Shown piece by piece: positions 50,638 through 62,678 of a stretch of 64,000 nucleotides of DNA. This DNA comes from Hydrogenophaga aromaticivorans (GTDB lineage: Bacteria > Pseudomonadota > Gammaproteobacteria > Burkholderiales > Burkholderiaceae_C). The notes beneath the pieces are model-generated. The model was not told where the DNA came from. It saw only the letters and a program-made list of their open reading frames with translations, and made no database searches. Each line of letters begins with the position of its first letter. The stretch's first letter is position 1. The translations under genes and the position numbers were made by a program. The DNA lies in the NCBI RefSeq assembly GCF_013387465.1, contig NZ_VYGV01000006.1:715638-779637 (forward strand), read 5' to 3'.

Positions 50638-51162
50638 TCAGAGCTTCCATTTTTCCAGCAGCTGTTCGGGTCGCATGCTGTCGTACCCCTCGAACGGCTG
50701 ATGGATCCAGGGGTTGGTGGGCAGGAATTCCACCGAGTAGTCGGGCGTGAAGGTCGAGAGCTGCTTGGTCCAGATCACCGCGCTGCGCAGCTCGGTGATG
50801 GGCGCATAGTTGTTCTTCAGCATCTCGATCACCGCCTTGAGCGTGTGGCCGGAGTCGGCCAGATCGTCGACCAGCAGGACCTTGCCGGCGATCTCGCCCT
50901 TGGGGGTCGTGATGTAGCGCGCGATGTCCAGATTGCCCTGCTGCGTGCCCGCGGCAGCGCGGTAGGAACTGGTGGACATGATGGCCAGCGGCACATCAAA
51001 GATGCGCGACAGCACATCGCCCGGACGCATGCCCCCGCGCGCCAGGCACAGGATGGTGTCGAACTGCCAGCCCGACTGGTGCACCTTGAGCGCCAGCTTT
51101 TCGATGAGGTTGTGGTACTCGTCGTAGGAAACGTAGAGGTGTTTGCCGTCTTCGGTCAGCAT
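50638..51162 (-). CDS. Phosphoribosyltransferase (COG2236/Gpt-like)
   Basis: A 174-residue type I phosphoribosyltransferase. The PRPP-binding motif is VLLVDDLADSGHT; DTILCLARGGMRPGDVLSRIF provides the PPi loop. Members of this group act on hypoxanthine, xanthine or guanine in purine salvage, which fits the upstream purA. The ATG at 51162 follows GGAG with a five-base gap and begins MLTEDGKHLYVSYDEYH. The base specificity cannot be stated from sequence alone. Confidence 0.87.
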   Translation of the reverse strand: MLTEDGKHLYVSYDEYHNLIEKLALKVHQSGWQFDTILCLARGGMRPGDVLSRIFDVPLAIMSTSSYRAAAGTQQGNLDIARYITTPKGEIAGKVLLVDDLADSGHTLKAVIEMLKNNYAPITELRSAVIWTKQLSTFTPDYSVEFLPTNPWIHQPFEGYDSMRPEQLLEKWKL

Positions 51163-51220
51163 GGAAGCTCCGGGTTGGATGGTCTGTGTTTCATTCTGCA
51201 CGATTCCGCGCAGGGCCCCA

Positions 51221-53795
<2,575 letters not shown>

Positions 53796-53818
53796 AGGGG
53801 AACGCTGTTAAAAACGAG

Positions 53819-53887
53819 ATTTTACCGGCCCGGCAGACCGCTCGGCTGCACCCTGGCCAGTCAATTGACATCTGCCCGGGTGGCAGA
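53819..53887 (-). promoter_or_regulatory. Possible internal promoter before hisZ and nearby dyads
   Basis: TAAAAT (53824-53819, minus strand) lies about 24 bases before hisZ without a good -35. Two dyads lie upstream: GTCAATTGAC (53860-53869) and TCTGCC-N5-GGCAGA (53871-53887). They may separate hisZ-purA from the hfl genes. Confidence 0.3.
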
Positions 53888-53899
53888 CGGTTCAGGCAC

Positions 53900-54085
53900 T
53901 CAGCCGACCCACCACCAGAGCAGCACACCCGCGCACAGACTGCACAGCCCGAAAAACCGGATCTGGCCGTCGTTCATCTTGAGCATTTCAGAAAAAACCC
54001 GGCGCCAGGCGCCGGGTGCGATGAAGGGCAACAAGCCCTCGAAGACCAGGACGAGCGCCAGCGCAGGCCAAAACAGATCAGCCAT
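53900..54085 (-). CDS. DUF2065 small membrane protein
   Basis: A 61-residue protein with two hydrophobic segments (FWPALALVLVFEGLLPFIAP and FFGLCSLCAGVLLWWWV). It matches DUF2065 (YjeT-like), a family regularly found downstream of hflC. It starts 15 bases after hflC. A role in the HflKC membrane assembly is suggested by position only. Confidence 0.9.
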   Translation of the reverse strand: MADLFWPALALVLVFEGLLPFIAPGAWRRVFSEMLKMNDGQIRFFGLCSLCAGVLLWWWVG

Positions 54086-54100
54086 GCGCAGCCCCGCGGA

Positions 54101-54988
54101 TCACTTGGCGACGTTGCTACTGCGCAGGGCCTTGAAGAAGTCCGAAGAAGGGTCGACGACCATGACATCGGACTTGCCCGCGAAGCTGGCCCTGTAGGCA
54201 TCCAGGCTGCGGTAGAACTGGGCAAAGGCAGGGTCGCGTCCAAACGCCTCGGAGAATGACGCAGCGGCCTTGGCGTCGCCCTCACCCTTGATGCGCTGCG
54301 CGTCGCGGTAGGCCTCGGACACGATCACCTCGCGCTGACGATCGGCATCGGCACGGATCTTTTCACCCTCGGCAAAACCGGTGGAACGCAATTCGTTGGC
54401 CACACGCTTGCGCTCGGCTTCCATGCGCTGGTAGACCGAGGCCGTGATGCTTTCCGCGTAGTCCACCCGGGTGATGCGAACGTCCACCACGTCCATGCCC
54501 CAAGGTTTCTCGGCACCGCGCACCGCTTCAAGCACTTCGCGCTTCACGTCGGCCATGAGGTCCTCACGCCGGGTCGAAAGCAGTTCGTTGACGGTGCGCT
54601 TGTTCACTTCCTGTTGGAACGAGTTGCGCACCACGCGGTTGAGCTGCAAGGCGCCCGCGCGTTCATTGACACCCACGTTGCGGATGTATTCCTGCGGCTC
54701 GCTGATGCGCCAGCGCACATACCAGTCAATCACCACGCGCTGCTTCTCGGCCGTCAGCGAGGGCTCGGTGTCGGTGCTTTCCAGGGTGAGCAGGCGCTTG
54801 TCGATATACGACACGTTCTGGAACGGCGGCGGCAGCTTGAAATTCAGCCCCGGTTCGGTGACCACCTGCTTGATCTGCCCCAGCTGGAACACCACGCCAA
54901 ACTGGCGCTGGTCCACGACAAACAGCATGGAACTGGCAATCGCCAGGGCCACCAGAAAAGATGTGAGTATGAAACCCAGTTTGTTCAT
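54101..54988 (-). CDS. hflC: HflC, FtsH-associated SPFH protein
   Basis: Membrane-anchored SPFH/prohibitin-type protein that with HflK surrounds FtsH protease and limits its action. The 295 residues have an N-terminal anchor (LTSFLVALAIASSMLFVVDQRQFGVVFQLG), the band-7 domain, a charged coiled coil (RMEAERKRVANELRSTGFAEGEKIRADADRQ-like), and the segment DAQRIKGEGDAKAAASFSEAFGRDP. It follows hflK by 38 bases. Confidence 0.96.
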   Translation of the reverse strand: MNKLGFILTSFLVALAIASSMLFVVDQRQFGVVFQLGQIKQVVTEPGLNFKLPPPFQNVSYIDKRLLTLESTDTEPSLTAEKQRVVIDWYVRWRISEPQEYIRNVGVNERAGALQLNRVVRNSFQQEVNKRTVNELLSTRREDLMADVKREVLEAVRGAEKPWGMDVVDVRITRVDYAESITASVYQRMEAERKRVANELRSTGFAEGEKIRADADRQREVIVSEAYRDAQRIKGEGDAKAAASFSEAFGRDPAFAQFYRSLDAYRASFAGKSDVMVVDPSSDFFKALRSSNVAK

Positions 54989-55026
54989 TTGCGTTGCTTT
55001 CTCATCGCTTGTACTTGGGTCCCGGC

Positions 55027-56424
55027 TCAGCGGCTCTCGCGCTCACGGGAGCGGGCCGCGTTGTCCAGACTGCGGTTCGCAGGCGTTGCCGGCGCGCTTG
55101 TCGCCGGTGCCGCACCGGTGGCAGGTACCGCGGAAGGGGTCGGACCGGTCATCTGCATGAGCTTGTCGAGTGGCAGGTACAGCAGGTTGGAGCCCGATTT
55201 GGAATCCACCACCACCTTGGTCACGTTGGAGTACACCTCCTGCATCGCATCGGTGTACATGCGCTCGCGGGTGACCTGGGGTGCTTTCTGGTACTCGGTC
55301 AAAACCGAGCGGAAGCGTTGCGAGTCACCTTCGGCCTGTGCCACGATGCGCGCCTTGTAGCCTTCGGCTTCTTCGGTCAGGCGGGAAGCCGCACCCCGTG
55401 CGCGCGGCACGACGTCGTTCGCATAAGCCTGGGCTTCGTTCTTGGCCCGTTCCCGCTCCTGTCCGGCCTTCAGCACATCGTCAAAAGACGCCTGCACCTG
55501 CTCGGGTGGCCGCACACCACCCTGCTGCAAGTTGATACCCACCACCTCGATACCCACCTTGTAGCGGTCGAGGATGGTCTGCATCAGGGTGCGCACCCGT
55601 GGCGCGATCTGATCGCGTTCTTCGGCCAGCGCGGCGTCCATCTTCATCTTGCCCACAACCTCGCGCACCGCCGTTTCTGCCACCTTGATCACCGATGCAT
55701 CGGGATCCAGGCTTTCAAACAGGAACGCACGGGCATCGTTCAAACGGTACTGAACCGCGAACTTGATCTCGACAATGTTCTCGTCCTGGGTCAGCATCGC
55801 CGACTCGCGCAGGCCCGTGGCGGGCATCAGGTTGTCGCGACCCACATCCACCGAGCGGATCTGGGTGACGAAAACCGTCTCGTGGCGCTGCACCGGATAC
55901 GGCAGACGCCACTGGAAACCGGCGCCGACCGTGCTGTGGTATTTGCCGAACTGCGTGATGACGGCCTGCTGACCTTCCTGCACGATGAAGAAACCGGTGC
56001 CCAGCCAGATCAGCGCCGCCACACCGACAATCAAGCCCGCACCGATGCCGGTGGTCTTCGGGCTCGGATTGAAGCTGGGCAGTCCGCCTCCGCCGCCGCC
56101 CGAGCCGTTGCCACCGCCCTGCCCGCCACTGCGACCACCCTTGCCGCCCAGCATGCCGCCGAGCTTGCGGTTGAAGTCGCGCCAGAGCTCGTCCAGGTCC
56201 GGAGGTCCCTGGTTGGGTCCCTGGCCACGCGGCGGCTTCTGATCGCCCTTCGGCCGTTCCTCGGCATCCGGCTCGCTGCCCTGAGGTTTGTCGCCATCGC
56301 GAGCGTCGTCACCGCGACCCCATCGGGGATCGTTGAGATTGAACACGCCCAGCAGGGCACGCCAGCCTTTGCGGCGTCCGCCGGATTCAGCACCGCGGGT
56401 CGGTGATTGCAGATTCACATCCAT
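55027..56424 (-). CDS. hflK: HflK, FtsH-associated SPFH protein
   Basis: Partner of HflC, 465 residues. The cytoplasmic N-terminus of about 110 residues includes a Gly-rich region (GGKGGRSGGQGGGNGSGGGG). A single membrane segment (LIVGVAALIWLGTGFFIV) precedes the band-7 domain (EEGQQAVITQFGKYHS-type, IRSVDVGRDNLMPATGL) and a coiled coil. The C-terminus is Pro/Ala-rich. The ATG at 56424 begins MDVNLQSPTRG; a longer frame upstream is not typical. It lies between hflX and hflC. Confidence 0.95.
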   Translation of the reverse strand: MDVNLQSPTRGAESGGRRKGWRALLGVFNLNDPRWGRGDDARDGDKPQGSEPDAEERPKGDQKPPRGQGPNQGPPDLDELWRDFNRKLGGMLGGKGGRSGGQGGGNGSGGGGGGLPSFNPSPKTTGIGAGLIVGVAALIWLGTGFFIVQEGQQAVITQFGKYHSTVGAGFQWRLPYPVQRHETVFVTQIRSVDVGRDNLMPATGLRESAMLTQDENIVEIKFAVQYRLNDARAFLFESLDPDASVIKVAETAVREVVGKMKMDAALAEERDQIAPRVRTLMQTILDRYKVGIEVVGINLQQGGVRPPEQVQASFDDVLKAGQERERAKNEAQAYANDVVPRARGAASRLTEEAEGYKARIVAQAEGDSQRFRSVLTEYQKAPQVTRERMYTDAMQEVYSNVTKVVVDSKSGSNLLYLPLDKLMQMTGPTPSAVPATGAAPATSAPATPANRSLDNAARSRERESR

Positions 56425-56470
56425 GTGTTGCCAACTTCTATTCGAATCAAAACCATGACATTGTGCCCAA

Positions 56471-57661
56471 TCAAGGCAGCACATCCCCGATCACGGAGAT
56501 CTCCCCCGGGGTACTGCCGTCTTCGGGCCCCACAGGCACCACCACCTGCCTGGCCAGCAAGGCGCGCAAGGCCGGCAGACCGTCCCCGGTGCGGGCACTC
56601 ACAAAAATACGAGGCACCAACTCACCGCCAAGTTCCATCACATCTTCCAGCACACGGGGCACCGCTGCCGGGTCCATGGCGTCGAGCTTGTTGAACACCA
56701 GGATCTGCGGCACGCGATCGGCGCCAATGTCCTTGAGCACACCCAGCACCGAAGCGATCTGCTCCAGGTGCGAAGGGTTGGAGGCATCGACCACGTGAAG
56801 CAACAGATCCGCGTCGGCGGCCTCCTGCAAGGTGGCGGCGAACGCGTCGACCAGTCCATGAGGCAGGTCGCGGATGAAGCCCACGGTATCGGACAACGAC
56901 ACCGAACGCCCGGCTTCACCGAGGTACAGCTGGCGCGTGGTCGTGTCCAGCGTGGCAAACAGCTGGTCGGCCGCGTACGCACGGGCCTTGACCAGGGCGT
57001 TGAAGATGGACGACTTGCCCGCGTTGGTGTAGCCCACCAGCGATATCGCGAACGAATCCCGCCGTTCGCGCTGCCGGCGCTGCGTGGCCCGCTGCTTCTT
57101 GACCTTTTCCAGGCGCTCCTTGGTGCGCTTGATGCTGTCACCGATCATGCGGCGGTCCAGCTCGATCTGGGTTTCACCGGGACCACCGCGCATGCCGATG
57201 CCGCCGCTTTGACGCTCCAGGTGCGACCAGCGGCGCACCAGCCGGGTCGACAGGTATTGCAGGCGAGCGAGTTCCACCTGCAACTTGCCCTCATGGCTGC
57301 GGGCGCGCTGCGCGAAGATCTGCAGAATGAGCAAGGTGCGGTCATTGACCGGCAAGCCGAGCGTGCGCTCCAGGTTGCGCTGTTGCGCCGGACTCAAGGC
57401 CTGGTCAAAAAGAATCTCGCTGGCGCCCTTGGACTGGGCGAGCATCTTGATCTCTTCGGCTTTGCCGGACCCGACAAAGAGGGCCGGGTCGGGTGCGCGG
57501 CGCTTGCAGCTGACCCGATCGGCCACGGCGAAACCCGCGGTCTGGGCCAGCAGACCGAGCTCTTCCAGTTCGGCATCAAAATGCGGCAAACCAAAATCCA
57601 CCCCGACCAGAATGACCGATGGGATGGATGGGTTTTGAGAGGCGGACGGGTTCAAATCCAT
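56471..57661 (-). CDS. hflX: HflX, ribosome-associated GTPase
   Basis: GTPase that splits stalled or stress-damaged ribosomes. The 396 residues contain an N-terminal glycine-rich domain (FDQALSPAQQRNLERTLG), the linker with QSGGIGMRGGPGETQIE, and the G domain with GYTNAGKSSIFN (G1), LSDTVGFIRDLP (G3) and NKLD (G4). It follows hfq by 49 bases, the conserved hfq-hflX-hflK-hflC order. Confidence 0.97.
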   Translation of the reverse strand: MDLNPSASQNPSIPSVILVGVDFGLPHFDAELEELGLLAQTAGFAVADRVSCKRRAPDPALFVGSGKAEEIKMLAQSKGASEILFDQALSPAQQRNLERTLGLPVNDRTLLILQIFAQRARSHEGKLQVELARLQYLSTRLVRRWSHLERQSGGIGMRGGPGETQIELDRRMIGDSIKRTKERLEKVKKQRATQRRQRERRDSFAISLVGYTNAGKSSIFNALVKARAYAADQLFATLDTTTRQLYLGEAGRSVSLSDTVGFIRDLPHGLVDAFAATLQEAADADLLLHVVDASNPSHLEQIASVLGVLKDIGADRVPQILVFNKLDAMDPAAVPRVLEDVMELGGELVPRIFVSARTGDGLPALRALLARQVVVPVGPEDGSTPGEISVIGDVLP

Positions 57662-57710
57662 TCAACAGCCGCCTGTGCCCTGACCAGCACGGCAGGATTC
57701 AGGGGCTCGG

Positions 57711-57962
57711 TCAAGAGGCTGGCGCTTCGTCCGGGCCGGCTGCGGAGAATTGCACCGGACGACCCGGCACGATGGTGGAAATCGCATGCTTGTAAACCAT
57801 TTGCGTCACGGTGTTGCGGAGCAACACGACGTACTGGTCAAAGGATTCGATCTGGCCTTGCAATTTGATGCCATTGACCAGGTAAATCGACACGGGAACG
57901 TGTTCCCGGCGAAGCTGGTTCAGGAAAGGATCTTGCAAGAGCTGGCCTTTGTTATTGCTCAC
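57711..57962 (-). CDS. hfq: RNA chaperone Hfq, GTG start
   Basis: Hexameric Sm-like protein that pairs small RNAs with mRNAs. The 83 residues start at GTG 57962 (product [18 protein letters not shown]). Sm1 contains [18 protein letters not shown], Sm2 contains VYKHAIST. A short C-terminal tail follows ([10 protein letters not shown]), as in other Betaproteobacteria. GGAG at a six-base spacing fixes the GTG start. The gene is downstream of der with a hairpin between. Confidence 0.97.
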   Translation of the reverse strand: MSNNKGQLLQDPFLNQLRREHVPVSIYLVNGIKLQGQIESFDQYVVLLRNTVTQMVYKHAISTIVPGRPVQFSAAGPDEAPAS

Positions 57963-57968
57963 GATATG

Positions 57969-57972
57969 CTCC
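57969..57972 (-). promoter_or_regulatory. hfq: Shine-Dalgarno deciding the hfq GTG start
   Basis: GGAG six bases before GTG 57962-57960. Confidence 0.75.
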
Positions 57973-58006
57973 GTGTTCAAAAAAAGTTGATAGGGAACGC
58001 ACCATA

Positions 58007-58036
58007 CCACACCCCTGCACCAACGCAGGGGTGTGG
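58007..58036 (-). terminator. Hairpin between der and hfq
   Basis: A 12-bp perfect stem (58007-58018 with 58025-58036) and six-base loop, 11 bases after the der stop. On the minus strand it is followed by TATGGTGCG rather than a T-run, so it is more likely a partial terminator or 3' end protector. Confidence 0.5.
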
Positions 58037-58047
58037 GCAGAAGTCGT

Positions 58048-59382
58048 TCACTCCTTGAAGGGGTTCTCCGAAGTCTTGTACTCGATGCGCAGCGGCGTGC
58101 CCACGAGGTCGAACGCCTTGCGGAAGCGGCCTTCGAGAAACCGGGTGTAGGCGTCGGGCACGTGTTCCAGCGAATTGCCGTGGATCACGATCACCGGCGG
58201 GTTCATGCCGCCCTGGTGCGCGTAGCGCATTTTGGGTCGGAACATGCCACTGCGGGTGGGGGCCTGGAAGGCCACGGCCTCCATCAGCAGGCGCGTGAGC
58301 ACGGGTGTGGACATTTTCCGCATGGCCGAAGCATGCGCTTGAGCGATCGACTTCCAGACCGGGCCAAGGCCCTGGCGCTTCTGGGCCGAAATCAGGTGCA
58401 GCGAGGCAAACTTCAGGAACGCCAGCCGGGTTTCAATCTGGCGCTCGATCTGTTCGCGCTGGTAGGCATCGACAGCATCCCATTTGTTGATCGCCAGCAC
58501 CACGGCGCGCCCGCTCTCCAGGATGTAGCCCGCGATGTGCGCGTCCTGATCGGTCACACCCTGGGTGGCATCCAGCACCAGGAGCACCACGTGGGCGTTT
58601 TCAATCGCCTGCAGCGTCTTCACGACCGAGAACTTCTCAATGGCCTCAAACACCCGGCCTTTGCGACGGATGCCCGCGGTGTCGATCAGTTCGTATTTCT
58701 GGCCGCCGCGCTCGAAAGGCACCGAAATGGTGTCGCGCGTGGTGCCCGGCAGGTCAAAGGCCACCAGGCGCTCTTCGCCCAGCCAGGCGTTGATCAGCGT
58801 GGACTTGCCCACATTGGGACGCCCCGCCACCGCCAGGCGGATCACGCCGGTATCGGCTTCGACCGCTTCTTCGTCTTCTTCGGCAAGACCCGGGATCGAT
58901 TCCAGCGCCAGATCCAGCATGGAGCGCACGCCCTGTCCGTGGGCGCCGGAGACCGGCACCACCTCGCCAAGACCCAGTTCAAAAAATTCCACCAGCTGAA
59001 GACCCTGGGTCATGCCCTCGGCCTTGTTGGCCACCAGCACGGTGGGCTTGCCCAGGCGGCGCAGGTACTTGGCAATCTCATGGTCCTGGGCGTTGACGCC
59101 GGCACGCGCATCGACGACAAAAATCACCACGTCCGACTCGGCCACGGCCTGTCGGGTCTGCTTGGCCATTTCCTTGTAGATGCCAGACTCGGCCGTGGGC
59201 TCGAAGCCACCGGTGTCGATGACGATGTATTCCTGCTTGCCCGACTTGCCGTTGCCGTAGTGCCGGTCACGGGTCAGGCCGGCAAAGTCGGCCACGATGG
59301 CGTCGCGAGAACTCGTCAAGCGGTTGAACAGGGTGGACTTGCCCACATTGGGGCGTCCCACCAGAGCGATGACGGGTTTCAC
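58048..59382 (-). CDS. der: Ribosome assembly GTPase Der (EngA), GTG start
   Basis: Essential GTPase with two tandem G domains needed for 50S subunit maturation. The 444 residues start at GTG 59382 (product [19 protein letters not shown]), where the first P-loop is. The second G domain has [20 protein letters not shown]-terminal KH-like domain includes [24 protein letters not shown] further upstream at 59430 would add sixteen residues that are not typical. It follows bamB by 51 bases. Confidence 0.96.
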   Translation of the reverse strand: MKPVIALVGRPNVGKSTLFNRLTSSRDAIVADFAGLTRDRHYGNGKSGKQEYIVIDTGGFEPTAESGIYKEMAKQTRQAVAESDVVIFVVDARAGVNAQDHEIAKYLRRLGKPTVLVANKAEGMTQGLQLVEFFELGLGEVVPVSGAHGQGVRSMLDLALESIPGLAEEDEEAVEADTGVIRLAVAGRPNVGKSTLINAWLGEERLVAFDLPGTTRDTISVPFERGGQKYELIDTAGIRRKGRVFEAIEKFSVVKTLQAIENAHVVLLVLDATQGVTDQDAHIAGYILESGRAVVLAINKWDAVDAYQREQIERQIETRLAFLKFASLHLISAQKRQGLGPVWKSIAQAHASAMRKMSTPVLTRLLMEAVAFQAPTRSGMFRPKMRYAHQGGMNPPVIVIHGNSLEHVPDAYTRFLEGRFRKAFDLVGTPLRIEYKTSENPFKE

Positions 59383-59433
59383 TACAGAGCTTTCGTTCAG
59401 GACCAGGCGAACCGGCGGTTCGCCCTGCAATCG

Positions 59434-60603
59434 TTATTGGGGACGCCAGCCGTAGACGCCGCCGTTGCGCGTCTGCACCACCAGGGTCTGCCCGGCCAGC
59501 ACCGGGGCACCGACGATCGGTGACCCGTCGGTGGTCAGTCGGTTCATTTCGCTGCCGTCCTCGCGGGACAGCAAGTGCACCAGTCCCTTGCTGTCGCCAA
59601 TGGCCACCACGCGGCCCACGGCCAGCGGCGACGTGAGTTCGCGGTATTTGAGGCGTTCGATTTCCCAGCTGCGTTCACCGCTGGCACGCTGCCAGGCGAC
59701 CACGCGGCCGTCGGATTCGGTGCCAAACACCATCCGGTCGTCGCCATGCACGCCGGTGGAACCGCGCGCGGGTTTGCTCCACACCACAGCGCCACGGCTG
59801 GTGTCCACACAACCCACCGCGGCGCCAAAGGCGCGCGCACAGACACTGTCACCCTGCCGGCTGACGGTGCCCACCAGATCCACCAGGCGTTCGACCTCGT
59901 TGGTGCCCCGGGCGCTGGCCACCAGGGCCTCCCAGCGGATCGTGCCGTTGAGGGGGTCCAGACCGGTCAGGCGCGCGGACAAGCCGGCGACGAGGGTGTT
60001 GCCCACCGCCAGCAGCACGCCGGACTGCCCCAGCACCAGAGGTTCACCCGGGCGGGCCTGGCTCCACAGACGCGCGCCGGTCCGACCGTCAAAGGCCGTC
60101 ACGCTGCGGTCCGCCGTCAGGACAAACACGCGCTGCCCGGCCACCAGTGGAGCCGTGAACGCGCGCGCCGGCAAGCGCACGCGCCAGAGTTCACGCCCAT
60201 CGGCAATGGCCACCAGATCGTTCGTCTGTGTGATCACCGCGGCCGTCTGGCCGTCCGACCCCACGCCCGCCGAAATGCCGGTGCGCAGATCCAAGCGCCA
60301 GACATCCTTGCCGGTGTCGGCATCGAGTGCAGCCACGGTGCCCGAAGCGCCCGCCACAAAGACGCGACCGGCTGTCGCCAGCGGCGTCAAGGAGGTCCCG
60401 GATGTCCCCACCTGGGTCGACCAGGCCAGGTTGGCACCCAGCAAAGCGGCCGGAGGCGCCAGGGGTGCCGGTTCAAATTTGGCGGGCGAAGAACAGGCAG
60501 ACAACCCGATGGCAGCGGCAAGGCCCAGCCCCGACAGGAGCAGACGCCCCCGCGAAGCCAGTTGCAGCGAAAACCCATTTCCCTGGGGCATGATCGTTTT
60601 CAT
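59434..60603 (-). CDS. bamB: Outer-membrane assembly lipoprotein BamB
   Basis: Lipoprotein of the BAM complex that helps insert beta-barrel proteins in the outer membrane. The 389 residues have a lipobox (LSAC) after a hydrophobic signal segment (GRLLLSGLGLAAAIG). The PQQ-like beta-propeller repeats are visible as VAALDADTGKDVWRLDL, VTAFDGRTGARLWSQ, LTGLDPLNGTIRWEA and VVAWQRASGERSWE. The ATG overlaps the upstream yfgM stop as TGATG, so they are coupled. Confidence 0.95.
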   Translation of the reverse strand: MKTIMPQGNGFSLQLASRGRLLLSGLGLAAAIGLSACSSPAKFEPAPLAPPAALLGANLAWSTQVGTSGTSLTPLATAGRVFVAGASGTVAALDADTGKDVWRLDLRTGISAGVGSDGQTAAVITQTNDLVAIADGRELWRVRLPARAFTAPLVAGQRVFVLTADRSVTAFDGRTGARLWSQARPGEPLVLGQSGVLLAVGNTLVAGLSARLTGLDPLNGTIRWEALVASARGTNEVERLVDLVGTVSRQGDSVCARAFGAAVGCVDTSRGAVVWSKPARGSTGVHGDDRMVFGTESDGRVVAWQRASGERSWEIERLKYRELTSPLAVGRVVAIGDSKGLVHLLSREDGSEMNRLTTDGSPIVGAPVLAGQTLVVQTRNGGVYGWRPQ

Positions 60604-61277
60604 CAACGCGTCACCTCCGCAGCGCCACCCAGTGTGGAAGCATCCACCCCCAGCGACGCAAGTTTGACTTCCACCAGTTGGCGGTATTCGGTTTGTGCAC
60701 CCAGCGCGCGCCAGGCGGCCTGGTACTGGGTCTTGGCTTCTTCGGTTTTCCCCTGGGCCAGGAACACGTCGCCCCGCCGGTCCGCCGCGAGTGGCTCAAA
60801 GGATTTGGGCATCGGCGTTTCCAGCGTCTTCAATGCCTGATCAAACGCCTTGCTCTCCACATCCAGCGCCGCCAGCCGCAGACGGGCGATGGCCTGGAGC
60901 GATGTGTCCGACGCCTTTTCGGATACCCAGGTGAGGGCCGCTCGCGCACCGTCCACCTTGCCCGATTCGTACAGCGTCTTGCCGGCCAGCAAAGCCCCTT
61001 GGGCAGCGAAGGTGGTGCCGGCAAAGCGGTCTGTCATTTCCAGATAGGCCCGCTGGATCTTGTCGGCATCGCTGGCCAGCGCAGCGCGCTCGATCTCTTC
61101 GTACAGGGCCGAGGCTTTGGCTGCCTGGCTGCGTTGCCAGTAGTTCCAGCCGTTCCAGGCTGCCATGCTGCCAAACACCGCGATCAACACCCAGGTGATC
61201 AGGTTGCCGTACTGGGCCCAGAAGTGTTTGATCTGGTCGAGCTGTTCCTGCTCTTCAAGGTCGAGATGTTTGGCCAT
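60603..61277 (-). CDS. yfgM: YfgM-like TPR protein
   Basis: A 224-residue inner-membrane protein with an N-terminal cytoplasmic segment (DLEEQEQLDQIKHFWAQYG), one transmembrane helix (ITWVLIAVFGSMAAWNGW) and periplasmic tetratricopeptide-like repeats. YfgM of E. coli interacts with the SecYEG translocon and the chaperone PpiD. It lies between hisS and bamB as in many Proteobacteria. It ends with a stop overlapping bamB. Confidence 0.93.
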   Translation of the reverse strand: MAKHLDLEEQEQLDQIKHFWAQYGNLITWVLIAVFGSMAAWNGWNYWQRSQAAKASALYEEIERAALASDADKIQRAYLEMTDRFAGTTFAAQGALLAGKTLYESGKVDGARAALTWVSEKASDTSLQAIARLRLAALDVESKAFDQALKTLETPMPKSFEPLAADRRGDVFLAQGKTEEAKTQYQAAWRALGAQTEYRQLVEVKLASLGVDASTLGGAAEVTR

Positions 61278-61293
61278 GCGTGGTAGTCAGTGA

Positions 61294-62613
61294 TTAACAG
61301 GGGATTGTAGGGCGCAGGCTCTGCGCCCACGCGGCCACGTCGGCCAGCGGCTGCGACACCTGGGTGGGCGCCTCGCCAGCGTCCTCGCCGGGTCGCGGTC
61401 CCCGCAAAGGCTTGACCGATACACAGCCCTGAGCCAGTTCGTCGGGACCGAAGATCAGCGCAAAACGTGCGCCGCTGGCGTCGGCCTTCTTGAATTGCGA
61501 CTTCATGCTGCCCATGCCTTCGGCCCCGCCGGCGTGCATCTGCACCCGCACACCCTGCTGGCGCAAGGTGCGCAGCACCGGCATGACCCGGGGCACGCTG
61601 CCCGCATCGGGCACCACGGCGTAGGCGTCGGGCGCGGGTTGCCCGGGCAGCTTGCCCTGTTCTTTCAGCAGTTCGAGGATGCGCTCCATGCCCAGCGCCC
61701 AGCCCACGGCCGGCGCGGCCTTGCCACCGATCTGTTCGAACAGGCCGTCGTAGCGGCCGCCGGCACAGACCGTGCCCTGCGACCCCAGCTGCGTGGTCAC
61801 GAACTCGAACACCGAGAGGTTGTAGTAATCCATGCCACGCACCAGGCGCGGGTTGATGCGGTAGCCAATGCCGTGTGCGTCGAGCAGGCCACGCAGGCGG
61901 TTGAAGTGGTCCAGCGACTCTGGCCCCAGGTGGTCCATGAGGCGCGGCGCGGCGTTGACGAGCGCCTGCATCGCCGGGTTCTTGGTGTCCAGGATGCGCA
62001 GCGGGTTGCTGTGCAGACGGCGCCTCGCGTCTTCATCGAGCTGGTCAGCGTGGCCTTCCAGGTAGGTGATCAGCGCCTGGCGGTGCGCCTGACGCTCGGC
62101 CGGCTGGCCCAGGCTGTTGATTTCCAGCTCGATGCCTTCCAGCCCCAGTTCGGCCCAGAGGTCGCAGGCGAGCACGATCAGTTCGGCGTCCACATCGGGA
62201 CCGACGAAGCCCAGCGCCTCGGCGCCGAACTGGTGAAACTGGCGGTAACGGCCGCGCTGCGGGCGCTCATGGCGGAACATCGGCCCCATGTAATACAGGC
62301 GCTTGCCACCGTCGTACAGCAGCGAATGCTCGACCGCCGCCCGCACCACACCGGCGGTGTTTTCCGGGCGCAGGGTGAGCTGCTCGCCGTTGAGCCGGTC
62401 CTCGAAGGAATACATCTCCTTCTCGACGATGTCGGTCACCTCGCCCAGGCCGCGCACGAACAGCGCCGTGGGTTCCACGATGGGCGTGCGCAGGTTGCGG
62501 TAGCCGTAGCGCAGCATGAGCGAGCGCAGCTTGTCTTCGAGCCACTCCCAGTGTGCGGACACGGGCGGGGCGATGTCGTTCATGCCTTTGACGGCGCTGA
62601 GTTTTTCTGCCAT
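61294..62613 (-). CDS. hisS: Histidyl-tRNA synthetase
   Basis: Class II aminoacyl-tRNA synthetase, 439 residues from the ATG at 62613 ([18 protein letters not shown]). Motif 2 is [25 protein letters not shown], the histidine-binding motif is [13 protein letters not shown], and motif 3 contains [15 protein letters not shown]. The C-terminal anticodon domain is present (QLGVR-type region ending [10 protein letters not shown]). It is 16 bases upstream of yfgM. Confidence 0.96.
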   Translation of the reverse strand: MAEKLSAVKGMNDIAPPVSAHWEWLEDKLRSLMLRYGYRNLRTPIVEPTALFVRGLGEVTDIVEKEMYSFEDRLNGEQLTLRPENTAGVVRAAVEHSLLYDGGKRLYYMGPMFRHERPQRGRYRQFHQFGAEALGFVGPDVDAELIVLACDLWAELGLEGIELEINSLGQPAERQAHRQALITYLEGHADQLDEDARRRLHSNPLRILDTKNPAMQALVNAAPRLMDHLGPESLDHFNRLRGLLDAHGIGYRINPRLVRGMDYYNLSVFEFVTTQLGSQGTVCAGGRYDGLFEQIGGKAAPAVGWALGMERILELLKEQGKLPGQPAPDAYAVVPDAGSVPRVMPVLRTLRQQGVRVQMHAGGAEGMGSMKSQFKKADASGARFALIFGPDELAQGCVSVKPLRGPRPGEDAGEAPTQVSQPLADVAAWAQSLRPTIPC

Positions 62614-62678
62614 GGGAATGCGGTGCGACCGGGCACCGTCTGAACCGCGGGCGCCGCTCACCGGCACCCGCATCGGGG